From RBG-16-66-20 sp049651845 (GTDB taxonomy: Bacteria; Pseudomonadota; Gammaproteobacteria; Burkholderiales; SG8-39), in assembly GCA_049651845.1 (NCBI GenBank), contig JBASCW010000101.1:1-18170 (forward strand): 18,170 bases of DNA, read 5' to 3'. Both the position numbers and the translations under genes were made by a program. Shown here piece after piece: positions 1 through 5,844 of the stretch (its first letter is position 1; the number at the start of each line of letters is the position of its first letter). The notes under the pieces were generated by a model. That model was given only the letters and a program-made list of their open reading frames with translations. It was not told where the DNA came from and did not search any database.

Positions 1-1
1 C

Positions 2-697
2 GCGGGCCTGTTCGCCCGCTCGTTCGCGCGCGCGAGCGTGCATGGCGGCGCGCAGACCGGGCCCGCGGACTGGCTCGCCGCCGCGGGGCCGCTGGACGTG
101 GCGATCCCGGCCGGCAGCCTGCCGAAATTCCTGCGCCGCACGCCCGCCGACTTCCCGCGGCACGCGGGCTACCTGCAAGCCGCGCCCGAGCGCGTGCGTG
201 CCTGGCGCGAGCGCCTGGACGCGCTCGGGCCCGGCCCTAAAATCGGCCTGTCCTGGCGCGGCGGCGTGCCGCAGACCGGCCGCGGCTCGCGCTCGCTCGA
301 CCTGGCCGAGCTGCTGCCGGTGCTGCGCCTGCCCGGCCTGACCTTCGTGAGCCTGCAGTACGGCCACCCCGGAGATGCGCTCGCCGCCCTGCGCGCGCAG
401 CACGGCATCGCGGTGCAGCACTGGCAGGAAGCGATCGACGACTACGAGGAGACAGCGGCGCTCGCCTGCGCGCTCGATCTCACGCTGAGCGTATGCACGG
501 CGCTCGTCGACCTCGCCGGCGCGCTCGGCCGTCCGGTCTGGGTGCTCGCGCCGGTGCGCACCGACTTCCGCTACGGCCTCACGGGCGAGGCGATGCCCTG
601 GTATCCCTCGGCGCGCGTGTTCCGGCAGGCGCGCTACGGCGACTGGCAGCCCGTGGTCGCCGCGGCCGCGGCCGCCCTCGCGGCGCGATTCGCCTAG
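2..697 (+). CDS. TPR/GT9-type glycosyltransferase, 3' part
   Basis: The gene is open at the left window edge and in frame from base 2; a GTG at 38 lies inside the domain and is unlikely to be the start. The visible 231 residues are the C-terminal half of an ADP-heptosyltransferase-like (GT9-fold) domain. Landmarks are a GLSWRGG strand, FVSLQY, an acidic DDYEETAA helix and the nucleotide-sugar-site segment SVCTALVDLAGALGRPVWVLAP, which is followed by MPWYPS. The whole fragment aligns without difficulty to the gene at 3361-4737, so the missing N-terminus probably holds TPR repeats. In that segment Cys stands where most GT9-type proteins have Asp (SVDTxxAH), as in the paralogue. It should transfer a sugar from a nucleotide sugar in the cytoplasm; donor and acceptor are unknown. 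Its TAG stop shares bases with the stop of the convergent epimerase. Confidence 0.8.
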   Translation, partial: AGLFARSFARASVHGGAQTGPADWLAAAGPLDVAIPAGSLPKFLRRTPADFPRHAGYLQAAPERVRAWRERLDALGPGPKIGLSWRGGVPQTGRGSRSLDLAELLPVLRLPGLTFVSLQYGHPGDALAALRAQHGIAVQHWQEAIDDYEETAALACALDLTLSVCTALVDLAGALGRPVWVLAPVRTDFRYGLTGEAMPWYPSARVFRQARYGDWQPVVAAAAAALAARFA

Positions 698-1509
698 TCA
701 CGCTGCGCGAGGCGGCGGCCGATCTCGCGCCACGCCCGCTCCACCGCGCGCGCGCCGCAGGCAAGCCCGAACGTTTCGTGCAGCCGCGTGCAGTCGAGCT
801 GGAACTCGTCGCCCGGCTGCGTGACCTCGACCTCCAGCTCGCCGCGACCGTAGCCCTCGATCAGCCAGCGGGCGGCGTCGCCGACGCGGGTCGCGCGGCC
901 GGCGCCCACGTTGAACACGCCCGCGATGCGCCGCAGCGCCGCGGCGCGCACCACCTCGCAGAAAAACTCCACCGGCACCAGGTCGCGGCGCGCCTCGGCG
1001 TCGACGCTCAGGCGGATCCGCCCCTGCGCCACGAGCTGGCTCTGCAGGTAGGCGCCGAAGCGGCGGCGCTGCGCCACTGGCTCGTAGGCGAACACGTTGC
1101 CCGCCCGCAGCACCGTGAGGCGCTCGCCCAGCAGCTCGCGCAGCGCCGCCTCGACGCGCGCCTTGTTGCGGCCGTAGGCGTCCATGCCGGGCGCGGGCGC
1201 CGTCTCGGCCGCGTTCCACTGGTTCTCGCGCGCATACACGCGCCGCGAGCTGATCATGATGTAGTGGACGCCGTGCCGCGCGGCGCGCTCGGCGATCTGC
1301 AGATCGATGTCGAGCGCGCGATCGTAGGGCTGCGCCTCGAGCGCGGGCGCGAACGCGAAATTGACGAGGCAGCGCGCGCCCGCGAACGCGGCCTCGTCCA
1401 GCGCCTCGGCATGACCCAGAACGCGCGCAACCAGATCGCGGTGGCGCGCCACGAGCTCGCGCGCGAGCAGGCTGCTCCGGCCGACGACCACGAGCGCAGC
1501 GGCGTCCAT
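694..1509 (-). CDS. NAD-dependent epimerase/dehydratase (extended SDR)
   Basis: The 271-residue product is an extended short-chain dehydrogenase/reductase of the sugar-nucleotide epimerase/dehydratase type. An N-terminal Rossmann strand reads VVVGRSSLLA, a variant of GxxGxxG. A catalytic Ser cluster (MISS, about 85-88) and the YxxxK pair (Tyr112, Lys116, in AYGRNKA) follow, then an RAGNVFAYEP segment typical of the family. The likely role is to convert a nucleotide sugar used by the adjacent glycosyltransferases; the substrate cannot be read from sequence. I chose the ATG at 1509 because upstream codons run into the divergent gene and the Rossmann strand begins a few residues later. No Shine-Dalgarno is visible. 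A TATTCT box ends 10 bases before the ATG, so the transcript may be leaderless. The stop overlaps that of the gene at 2-697. Confidence 0.8.
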   Translation of the reverse strand: MDAAALVVVGRSSLLARELVARHRDLVARVLGHAEALDEAAFAGARCLVNFAFAPALEAQPYDRALDIDLQIAERAARHGVHYIMISSRRVYARENQWNAAETAPAPGMDAYGRNKARVEAALRELLGERLTVLRAGNVFAYEPVAQRRRFGAYLQSQLVAQGRIRLSVDAEARRDLVPVEFFCEVVRAAALRRIAGVFNVGAGRATRVGDAARWLIEGYGRGELEVEVTQPGDEFQLDCTRLHETFGLACGARAVERAWREIGRRLAQRD

Positions 1510-1534
1510 GCGTCTGGTTAGAATACCGGAATCC
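1510..1534. promoter_or_regulatory. Divergent promoter with overlapping opposed -10 boxes
   Basis: Twenty-five bases separate the start codons of the epimerase (minus) and the OGT-like gene (plus). On the plus strand TAGAAT lies at 1519-1524, ten bases before the ATG at 1535. On the minus strand TATTCT lies at 1525-1520, ten bases before the ATG at 1509. The two boxes overlap almost completely. No convincing -35 hexamer or Shine-Dalgarno is visible for either gene. The spacing would put transcription starts at or within a few bases of each ATG, which suggests leaderless or near-leaderless messages. This assignment is inferred from sequence alone. Confidence 0.4.
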
Positions 1535-3460
1535 ATGCTCAGATCGATCGTGAGCCGGCTCTGGAAGGCGCCCTCGCTCGAGCGCGCGCGCGCGCTGCGC
1601 AAGGACGACGATGCAACGCGCGCCGAGGCAGTTTACCGCGCGCTGCTTGCGCGCGAGCCCGCCAACGCCGACGCGCACCGCGAGTTCTCGGACCTGGTCT
1701 GCGCGCGCGGCGCGGCCGACGAGGCGCTGCGGCATGCGGCCGAAGCGCTGCGCTTGCGGCCTCAATGGGCCGACGCGCACAACAGCGCGGGTGTCGCACT
1801 GTACGCGCTGCAGCGCCCGGACGAGGCGATCGCGCACTATCGCGCGGCGCTGCAGGCCGAGCCCGGCTGTGCGCCGGCGCACGTCAATCTGGCGAACGCG
1901 CTGCTCGACAGGGGCGAGATGGACGCCGCGCTCGGGCACTACCGGGAAGCGCTCGCGTTCGCGCCCGAGGATGCGACGGCGCACCTCGCGTTCGCCATGG
2001 CGCTGGAAGACGATGGCCGCTACGCCGAGGCGCTGGCGTCCTACGAGCGCGCGCTCGCGCTCGCGCCCAGCGACGGCGTCCGCATCAAGATCGCGACCAT
2101 GCTGCCGATGTTCCCGGCGTCGTCGCTGGAGATCGACGCCCTGCGCGCGCGCCTGGAAAGCGAGATCGATGCGCTGCTGGCGCAGCCGCTGCGGCTCCGG
2201 GACCCCGCGCGCGAGGTCGGCCAGACCGCGTTCCTGCTGCCCTACCAGGGGCGCAACGACCGCCACCTGCAGCGCAAGCTCGCTGCGCTGTACGAGCACG
2301 CCTGCCCCGAACTGCTGTATGCGGCGCCGCATTGCGCCAGGCCGCGCGCTGCGCGCGCGAAGTTGCGCATCGGGTTCTGCTCCGCGTTCTTCACCTCGCA
2401 CTCGGTCGGGGTCTGGTTCAACCGGCTGATCGCCCTGGTTGCCGCGGCGCCGGACCTCGAGGTGGTGCTGATCGACCTTAGCGGCAGCGCCGATGCGGAA
2501 CTGCGCGCGGCCTGCGCGCGCACGCTCGAGCCGGCGCGCGACCTCGCGCAGGCGCGCTCGGCGATCGCCGACCTGGAGCTCGACGTCCTGGTGTATGCCG
2601 ACATCGGCATGGAGCCCTTCGGCTACTTCCTCGCCTTCAGCCGGCTCGCGCCCGTGCAGTGCGCGATGCTCGGGCATCCGGTCACGAGCGGCTTGCGCTA
2701 CATCGACTACTTCATCTCCAGCGCGCTGTTCGAGCGCGAGGACGCTCAGGAGCACTACAGCGAGCGCCTGGTGCGGCTCAATTCGCTGCCGCTCTACTTT
2801 CCGCGGCCGCTGCCTCCCGTGCGCGCCAAGGGCCGGCGCGAGCTCGGGCTGCCGGAGGACCGCACGCTGTACGCCTGCCCGATGATGCTGCACAAGTTCC
2901 ACCACGACTTCGACGGCGCGATGGCGCAGATCCTCCGGCGCGACCCGCGCGCCGAGATCCTGCTGTTCCGCGACGCGCGCTTCCCGCACCGGCACGAAAG
3001 CCTGCTGCGAAGGTTCGCCGCGGCGCACGGCGAGCTCGCGCGCCGCCTGCGCTTTCTGCCCTGGGCGAGCGCCGACGACCTGCTCAACATCATCCGCGAG
3101 TCGGACGTCGTCATCGACACCTTCCACTTCGGTGCCGGCACGACCGCGTTTCTCGTGCTCGCGCTGGGCACGCCGCTGGTCACGCTGCCGTCCGACTACG
3201 TGCGCGGCCGGCCGTCCTACGGCTGCTACCTGAAGATGGGCATGCTCGACTGCGTGGCGCGCGACCCGGCCGATTACGTCGAGCTTGCGGTCAGGATCGG
3301 CACGGATCGGGCGCTGCGCGAGGACCTGCGCCGCAGGATCCTCGAACGCTGCAGCACCCTCTATTCGGATCCGGCCGCGGTCGCCGAGCTGGCCGGATTC
3401 CTGCGCAGCGCAACGAGTTCGGCCGCCGCGCGCTCGACCACGGGCGCCCATTCGGCATAG
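1535..3460 (+). CDS. SPINDLY/OGT-like TPR glycosyltransferase (GT41 type)
   Basis: The 641-residue product has three to four TPR units at about 20-195 (for example ADAHNSAGVALYALQRPDEA and APAHVNLANALLDRGEMDAA). A catalytic region resembling bacterial O-GlcNAc transferase/SPINDLY proteins (COG3914 type) spans about 265-635. Landmarks are IGFCSAFFTSHSVG (His near 289), AMLGHPVTSGLRYIDYF (about 378-395), PMMLHKFHHDFD, and DTFHFGAGTTAFLVLALGTP (about 528-547). The family moves a sugar from UDP-GlcNAc or a related donor to protein Ser/Thr, or in HMW1C-like relatives to Asn. Donor and target here are unknown; the nearby pilins are candidates. I prefer the ATG at 1535 because the ATG at 1508 overlaps the divergent start and lies before the -10-like box. 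The last 33 codons overlap the convergent gene at 3361-4737 antisense. Confidence 0.85.
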   Translation: MLRSIVSRLWKAPSLERARALRKDDDATRAEAVYRALLAREPANADAHREFSDLVCARGAADEALRHAAEALRLRPQWADAHNSAGVALYALQRPDEAIAHYRAALQAEPGCAPAHVNLANALLDRGEMDAALGHYREALAFAPEDATAHLAFAMALEDDGRYAEALASYERALALAPSDGVRIKIATMLPMFPASSLEIDALRARLESEIDALLAQPLRLRDPAREVGQTAFLLPYQGRNDRHLQRKLAALYEHACPELLYAAPHCARPRAARAKLRIGFCSAFFTSHSVGVWFNRLIALVAAAPDLEVVLIDLSGSADAELRAACARTLEPARDLAQARSAIADLELDVLVYADIGMEPFGYFLAFSRLAPVQCAMLGHPVTSGLRYIDYFISSALFEREDAQEHYSERLVRLNSLPLYFPRPLPPVRAKGRRELGLPEDRTLYACPMMLHKFHHDFDGAMAQILRRDPRAEILLFRDARFPHRHESLLRRFAAAHGELARRLRFLPWASADDLLNIIRESDVVIDTFHFGAGTTAFLVLALGTPLVTLPSDYVRGRPSYGCYLKMGMLDCVARDPADYVELAVRIGTDRALREDLRRRILERCSTLYSDPAAVAELAGFLRSATSSAAARSTTGAHSA

Positions 3461-4737
3461 GCGGTCTGGCGGAGCAGGCGCACCGAGGGGTACCACGGCA
3501 TCGTTTCGCCCGAGATGCCGTAGCGCCATTCGGGGGAGAGCGGGGCGAGTACCCATACCGGGCGGCCGAGCGCGCCGCCCAGGTGCACCAGCGACGTGCA
3601 GACGCTCACCACGAGGTCGAGCGCGCAGACGAGCGCCGCGGTCTGGTCGTAATCATCGATCGCTTCGGACCAGTGCGTTACCTCGATGCCGTGCCGCGCG
3701 CGCAGAGCGTCGAGGTCCGCACGCGCATCCGGGGTGTACTGCAGGCTCACGAAGCGCGCGTCGCGCGTGCGCAGCAACGGCAGCAGCTGCTCGAGCGCGA
3801 GCGAGCGCAGCGCGCGGCGCGTGCGCCGCACGCCGCCCGTCCACGACAGCCCTACCTTCAGGCCGGGCCCGAGCGCCGCCAGGCGCTCGCGCCAGAGCGC
3901 AACCGCGCCCGCGTCCGCGTGCAAATAGCCCCCGTGCCGCGGAAAGTCGGCGGCGTGCCGGCGATAGAGCCCCGGCAAGCTGCCTGCCTCGATCGCCACG
4001 TCGATCGAGGCACACGGTATCGAGGCCGGCAGGCCGCCGCCCGCCTCGGTGCCGAACACGGTGGCCGCGGGAAAGGAGCGGCGCAACAGCGGCACCAGGC
4101 GCGGGTCGCACTCCAGCACGCAGCGGCCAGGCTGCGCGAGCAGCTGCGGCAGGATCGAGGCGAACATGATCTCGTCGCCCAGGCCCTGCTCGCGCGCGAC
4201 GAACAGCGTGCGGCCGGCGAGCGCGCTGCCGTCCCAGCGCGGCAGGCCGGCGAGCGCCTGCGCGTGCTCGGCGCTCAGGCGGCGCAGCTCGTAGTCGTCC
4301 CAGCCGCGCTCGAAGTCGCCCGCGAGCAGGCGCGCCATGGCCCGGTGGAAGCGCGCGAGCGGGAAATCCGGCCGCAGCGCGAGCGCGCGCTCGAAGTCGG
4401 CGAACGCCTCGGGCAGGCGGCCGAGCTCCTGGTACACGGCGCCGCGGAAATCGTAGAGCTCGGCATCGGTGTCGCGCAGCCGCAGCGCCGCCGCGAAGCA
4501 GGCGAGCGCGCGCTCGGGCTCGTGCAGCTTCTGGTGCGCGCGGCCGAGCAGCAGTTGCGACTCGTACGGGAAATCGCCGCGCGCGAGCGCCTGCACGGCA
4601 AGCGCGCCCGCGCCCGCGTAGTCGTCCGCGTCGAGCAACGCGTCGAACGCGCGCCGCAGTTCCCGCGCCGTGCGCGCGACGAAGTCAGGCGCCTTGCGCG
4701 CGCGCTGCCACAGAAAGCCGAGTAGGTCCTTGAGCAC
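3361..4737 (-). CDS. TPR/GT9-type glycosyltransferase
   Basis: From a GTG at 4737 the product has 458 residues. TPR helices span about 20-170 (FPYESQLLLGRAHQKLHEPERA; FRGAVYQELGRLPEAFADFE). An ADP-heptosyltransferase-like domain spans about 195-445, with FVAREQGLGDEIMFASILP, KVGLSWTGG, FVSLQYT and SVCTSLVHLGGALGRPVWVLAP followed by MPWYPS. It is a close paralogue of the fragment at 2-697, in opposite orientation. In the donor-site motif Cys replaces the usual Asp. Open reading continues upstream to 4977, but that part overlaps the next gene antisense and looks non-coding. The GTG gives VLKDLLGFLWQ, which resembles the MLRSIVSRLWK start of the neighbouring OGT-like protein; an ATG at 4779 is the alternative. 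The acceptor is unknown. The 3' end overlaps the OGT-like gene by 100 bases. Confidence 0.78.
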   Translation of the reverse strand: MLKDLLGFLWQRARKAPDFVARTARELRRAFDALLDADDYAGAGALAVQALARGDFPYESQLLLGRAHQKLHEPERALACFAAALRLRDTDAELYDFRGAVYQELGRLPEAFADFERALALRPDFPLARFHRAMARLLAGDFERGWDDYELRRLSAEHAQALAGLPRWDGSALAGRTLFVAREQGLGDEIMFASILPQLLAQPGRCVLECDPRLVPLLRRSFPAATVFGTEAGGGLPASIPCASIDVAIEAGSLPGLYRRHAADFPRHGGYLHADAGAVALWRERLAALGPGLKVGLSWTGGVRRTRRALRSLALEQLLPLLRTRDARFVSLQYTPDARADLDALRARHGIEVTHWSEAIDDYDQTAALVCALDLVVSVCTSLVHLGGALGRPVWVLAPLSPEWRYGISGETMPWYPSVRLLRQTAYAEWAPVVERAAAELVALRRNPASSATAAGSE

Positions 4738-4777
4738 CGTCGACGCCCGGAATTGGCTCAGGCATAATGCCACGGCC
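4738..4777. promoter_or_regulatory. Divergent promoter region with overlapping -10-like boxes
   Basis: A GCATAATGC core at 4762-4770 gives CATAAT on the plus strand (4763-4768), nine bases before the ATG at 4778. On the minus strand it gives CATTAT (4769-4764), upstream of the GTG at 4737. No good -35 hexamer is visible on either strand, and neither gene has a clear Shine-Dalgarno. The layout repeats that at 1510-1534: opposed, overlapping -10 boxes and a plus-strand start at leaderless distance. Confidence 0.35.
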
Positions 4778-5095
4778 ATGGGGTTGTTCGGCTCCATCTC
4801 CAACCAGCAGGTCGACGAATTCGCGAAATCGCTCGCGCGCGAACTCGCCAAGCAATGCCCTCCTGACCCGGCGAGCGGCGACGGCCGCCCGAACGTCACG
4901 CCGAAGCGCCTGGTGTCGGCGCTGGAGCAGATCTGCGGCAAGGCGCTCGGCTTTCGCGAGCAGCACGAGCTCGGCATCTACCGCAAGGCGCGCCTTGGCA
5001 ACACTTTCCGCTGGGAGCTGGCCGAGCTGGGTTACGGCAAGGCGTTCGTCGAGGACGTCACGCAGCGGATGGTCGTCTACATCTCGCGCAAGTAG
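4778..5095 (+). CDS. Small conserved protein of unknown function
   Basis: The 105-residue product begins MGLFGSISNQQVDEFAKSLA. It is a soluble, mostly helical, charged protein with no signal peptide or membrane segment. A central stretch (TPKRLVSALEQICGKALGF) and a C-terminal aromatic/basic part (GNTFRWELAELGYGKAFVED) look folded and protein-like, and the tail YISRK is basic. I do not recognise a named domain. Codon usage matches neighbouring genes, and the reading frame is clean from an ATG placed nine bases after a CATAAT box. It stands alone between the divergent glycosyltransferase and the pilin promoter, so context says little about its job. I am confident it is a gene and not confident of any function. 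Confidence 0.7.
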   Translation: MGLFGSISNQQVDEFAKSLARELAKQCPPDPASGDGRPNVTPKRLVSALEQICGKALGFREQHELGIYRKARLGNTFRWELAELGYGKAFVEDVTQRMVVYISRK

Positions 5096-5132
5096 CCGCG
5101 CCCGCGCTGCCCGGCCGCTCGAATCGCGGGAC

Positions 5133-5146
5133 GGCACCCAGGTGCC
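5133..5146. repeat. Perfect 14-bp inverted repeat
   Basis: GGCACCCAGGTGCC reads the same on both strands apart from its central CA. It could fold as a five-base-pair stem with a four-base loop, or be a protein-binding operator. It lies 37 bases after the stop of the small unknown gene and about 130 bases before the predicted pilin transcription start. There is no T-run after it, so it is a poor intrinsic terminator. Confidence 0.35.
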
Positions 5147-5222
5147 CGAAATTGTCACCCCGATGTACACGCCAGGGTAATGCGCCGTCGATGTGATGGC
5201 TTTCTCATTTTTATCTCAATTT

Positions 5223-5235
5223 ATTCAACGCATTA
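5223..5235 (+). promoter_or_regulatory. IHF-like site upstream of the pilin promoter
   Basis: ATTCAACGCATTA matches the IHF consensus WATCAANNNNTTR with one mismatch (T for A at the second base) and sits in an AT-rich stretch. It lies roughly 40-55 bases before the predicted start of transcription, a usual place for IHF to bend DNA between a sigma-54 activator and the promoter. Confidence 0.35.
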
Positions 5236-5249
5236 TGATGCGCTCCGTC

Positions 5250-5265
5250 TGGCACGGAATCTGCT
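5250..5265 (+). promoter_or_regulatory. Sigma-54 (-24/-12) promoter of the first pilin
   Basis: TGGCACGGAATCTGCT matches the RpoN consensus TGGCACGNNNNTTGCW at every defined base except one (C for T before TGC). The invariant GG and GC are at the correct spacing. Transcription should start near 5276, leaving a leader of about 55 bases before the pilin ATG. RpoN promoters need an enhancer-binding activator, and for pilA in Pseudomonas and relatives this is PilR. This is the best-supported regulatory site in the window. Confidence 0.85.
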
Positions 5266-5319
5266 GGATCAGCCCGACGAGATGCGCCATTCCGGCCTAT
5301 CGTTTTCGCAACCAACTGC

Positions 5320-5325
5320 AGGAGG
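5320..5325 (+). promoter_or_regulatory. Strong ribosome-binding site of the first pilin
   Basis: AGGAGG ends five bases before the ATG at 5331 and fixes that start against the in-frame upstream codons. It contrasts with the second pilin, whose ATG at 5845 has no recognisable Shine-Dalgarno. Confidence 0.85.
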
Positions 5326-5330
5326 TATTG

Positions 5331-5759
5331 ATGAGAAACATCCAGAAGGGCTTTACGCTGATCGAGCTGATGATCGTGGTCGCGATCATCGGTATCTTGG
5401 CGGCGGTCGCTATTCCCGCGTATCAGGACTACATCGCGCGTTCGCAAGTGTCCGAAGCGGTCAGCCTGACCGCGGGCGGCAAGACTCCCCTGGCCGAGTA
5501 CTTCAACGACAAGGGTATCTGGCCGGCGACGGCGTCCGACGTGATGGGCAACCTCGCGGGCAAGTACGTGAGCATCATCACGCTGGGCGGCGCGGCCAAC
5601 ACGGTCGGCACCATCAGCGTCGAGGCGCGCATGAAGGGCTCGGGCGTGAACAGCGCGATCACGGGCGGCACGCTGATCCTGACGTCGAGCGACGCCAAGC
5701 AGTGGAGCTGCACGAGCGGCAACCTGCTGGCGAAGTATCGTTCGGCGGCCTGCCGGTAG
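5331..5759 (+). CDS. pilA: Type IVa major pilin PilA (first copy)
   Basis: The 142-residue prepilin has a short basic leader MRNIQKG, which the prepilin peptidase PilD would cut before Phe. The mature protein then has Phe+1 (to be N-methylated), Glu+5 and the hydrophobic N-terminal helix of type IVa pilins. The rest is a small globular domain. Two cysteines near the C-terminus (in WSCTSG and AACR, 13 residues between) would form the D-region disulfide loop. A sigma-54 promoter and an AGGAGG site precede it, as expected for a highly expressed major pilin. By ungapped eye alignment it is about three-quarters identical to the next gene. It should be assembled in the inner membrane by a PilB-type motor; a GAF-fused PilB is encoded at 11246-13618. 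Confidence 0.95.
   Translation: MRNIQKGFTLIELMIVVAIIGILAAVAIPAYQDYIARSQVSEAVSLTAGGKTPLAEYFNDKGIWPATASDVMGNLAGKYVSIITLGGAANTVGTISVEARMKGSGVNSAITGGTLILTSSDAKQWSCTSGNLLAKYRSAACR
5355..5396 (+). repeat. Direct repeat R1, copy in first pilin
   Basis: Forty-two bases encoding the hydrophobic pilin helix recur without mismatch at 5869-5910, 514 bases downstream. The copies match at synonymous positions as well, so this is DNA-level and not only protein-level identity. Confidence 0.9.
5559..5590 (+). repeat. Direct repeat R2, copy in first pilin
   Basis: Thirty-two bases (encoding GKYVSIITLGG) recur exactly at 6073-6104, again 514 bases away. Two perfect blocks at the same offset, separated by diverged sequence, fit tandem duplication with later divergence or local gene conversion. 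Confidence 0.9.
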
Positions 5760-5781
5760 TCGTCTGATTTTCTGAAACCGG

Positions 5782-5809
5782 GCGGGGCCGTGCGCAAGCG
5801 CGGCCCCGC
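5782..5809 (+). terminator. GC hairpin between the two pilin genes
   Basis: GCGGGGCCG (5782-5790) pairs perfectly with CGGCCCCGC (5801-5809) across a ten-base loop TGCGCAAGCG. It starts 22 bases after the first pilin stop and ends 35 bases before the second pilin ATG. There is no clean T-tract after it, so it may be a partial terminator, a 3'-end stabiliser of the abundant pilin mRNA, or both. No separate promoter for the second pilin is obvious, so read-through here would set its level. Confidence 0.6.
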
Positions 5810-5844
5810 TCTGCTCCAGACCTCACACTCGTCCACCGAATCGC

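Larger units (their letters stand above)
5096..5330 (+). promoter_or_regulatory. Pilin upstream regulatory region
   Basis: These 235 bases carry no credible gene. Reading frames that run into the pilin from about 5180-5193 lack pilin-like sequence before the true start. The segment is much more AT-rich than its surroundings at 5198-5240. It contains a 14-base inverted repeat, an IHF-like site, a sigma-54 element and the pilin ribosome-binding site, each listed separately. In relatives the sigma-54 activator PilR (with PilS) drives pilA. I see only a weak candidate half-site (TTGTC at 5152-5156), so PilR control is an inference from the sigma-54 element. Confidence 0.6.

Noticed and set aside
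698..3556. Very long minus-strand open frame (about 950 codons) antisense to the epimerase's other frame and the OGT-like gene
   Set aside because: It is low-complexity Arg/Ala/Gln/Glu-rich, runs across two better-supported genes and has no recognisable domain. It is a product of high GC leaving few stop codons.
2659..4725. Long plus-strand open frame (about 690 codons) over two glycosyltransferase genes
   Set aside because: It is antisense or out of frame to genes with clear domain motifs, and its composition is typical of shadow frames in GC-rich DNA.
5193..5330. Upstream in-frame start for the first pilin
   Set aside because: The extension covers the sigma-54 promoter and would destroy the short basic leader needed by prepilin peptidase; AGGAGG fixes the start at 5331.
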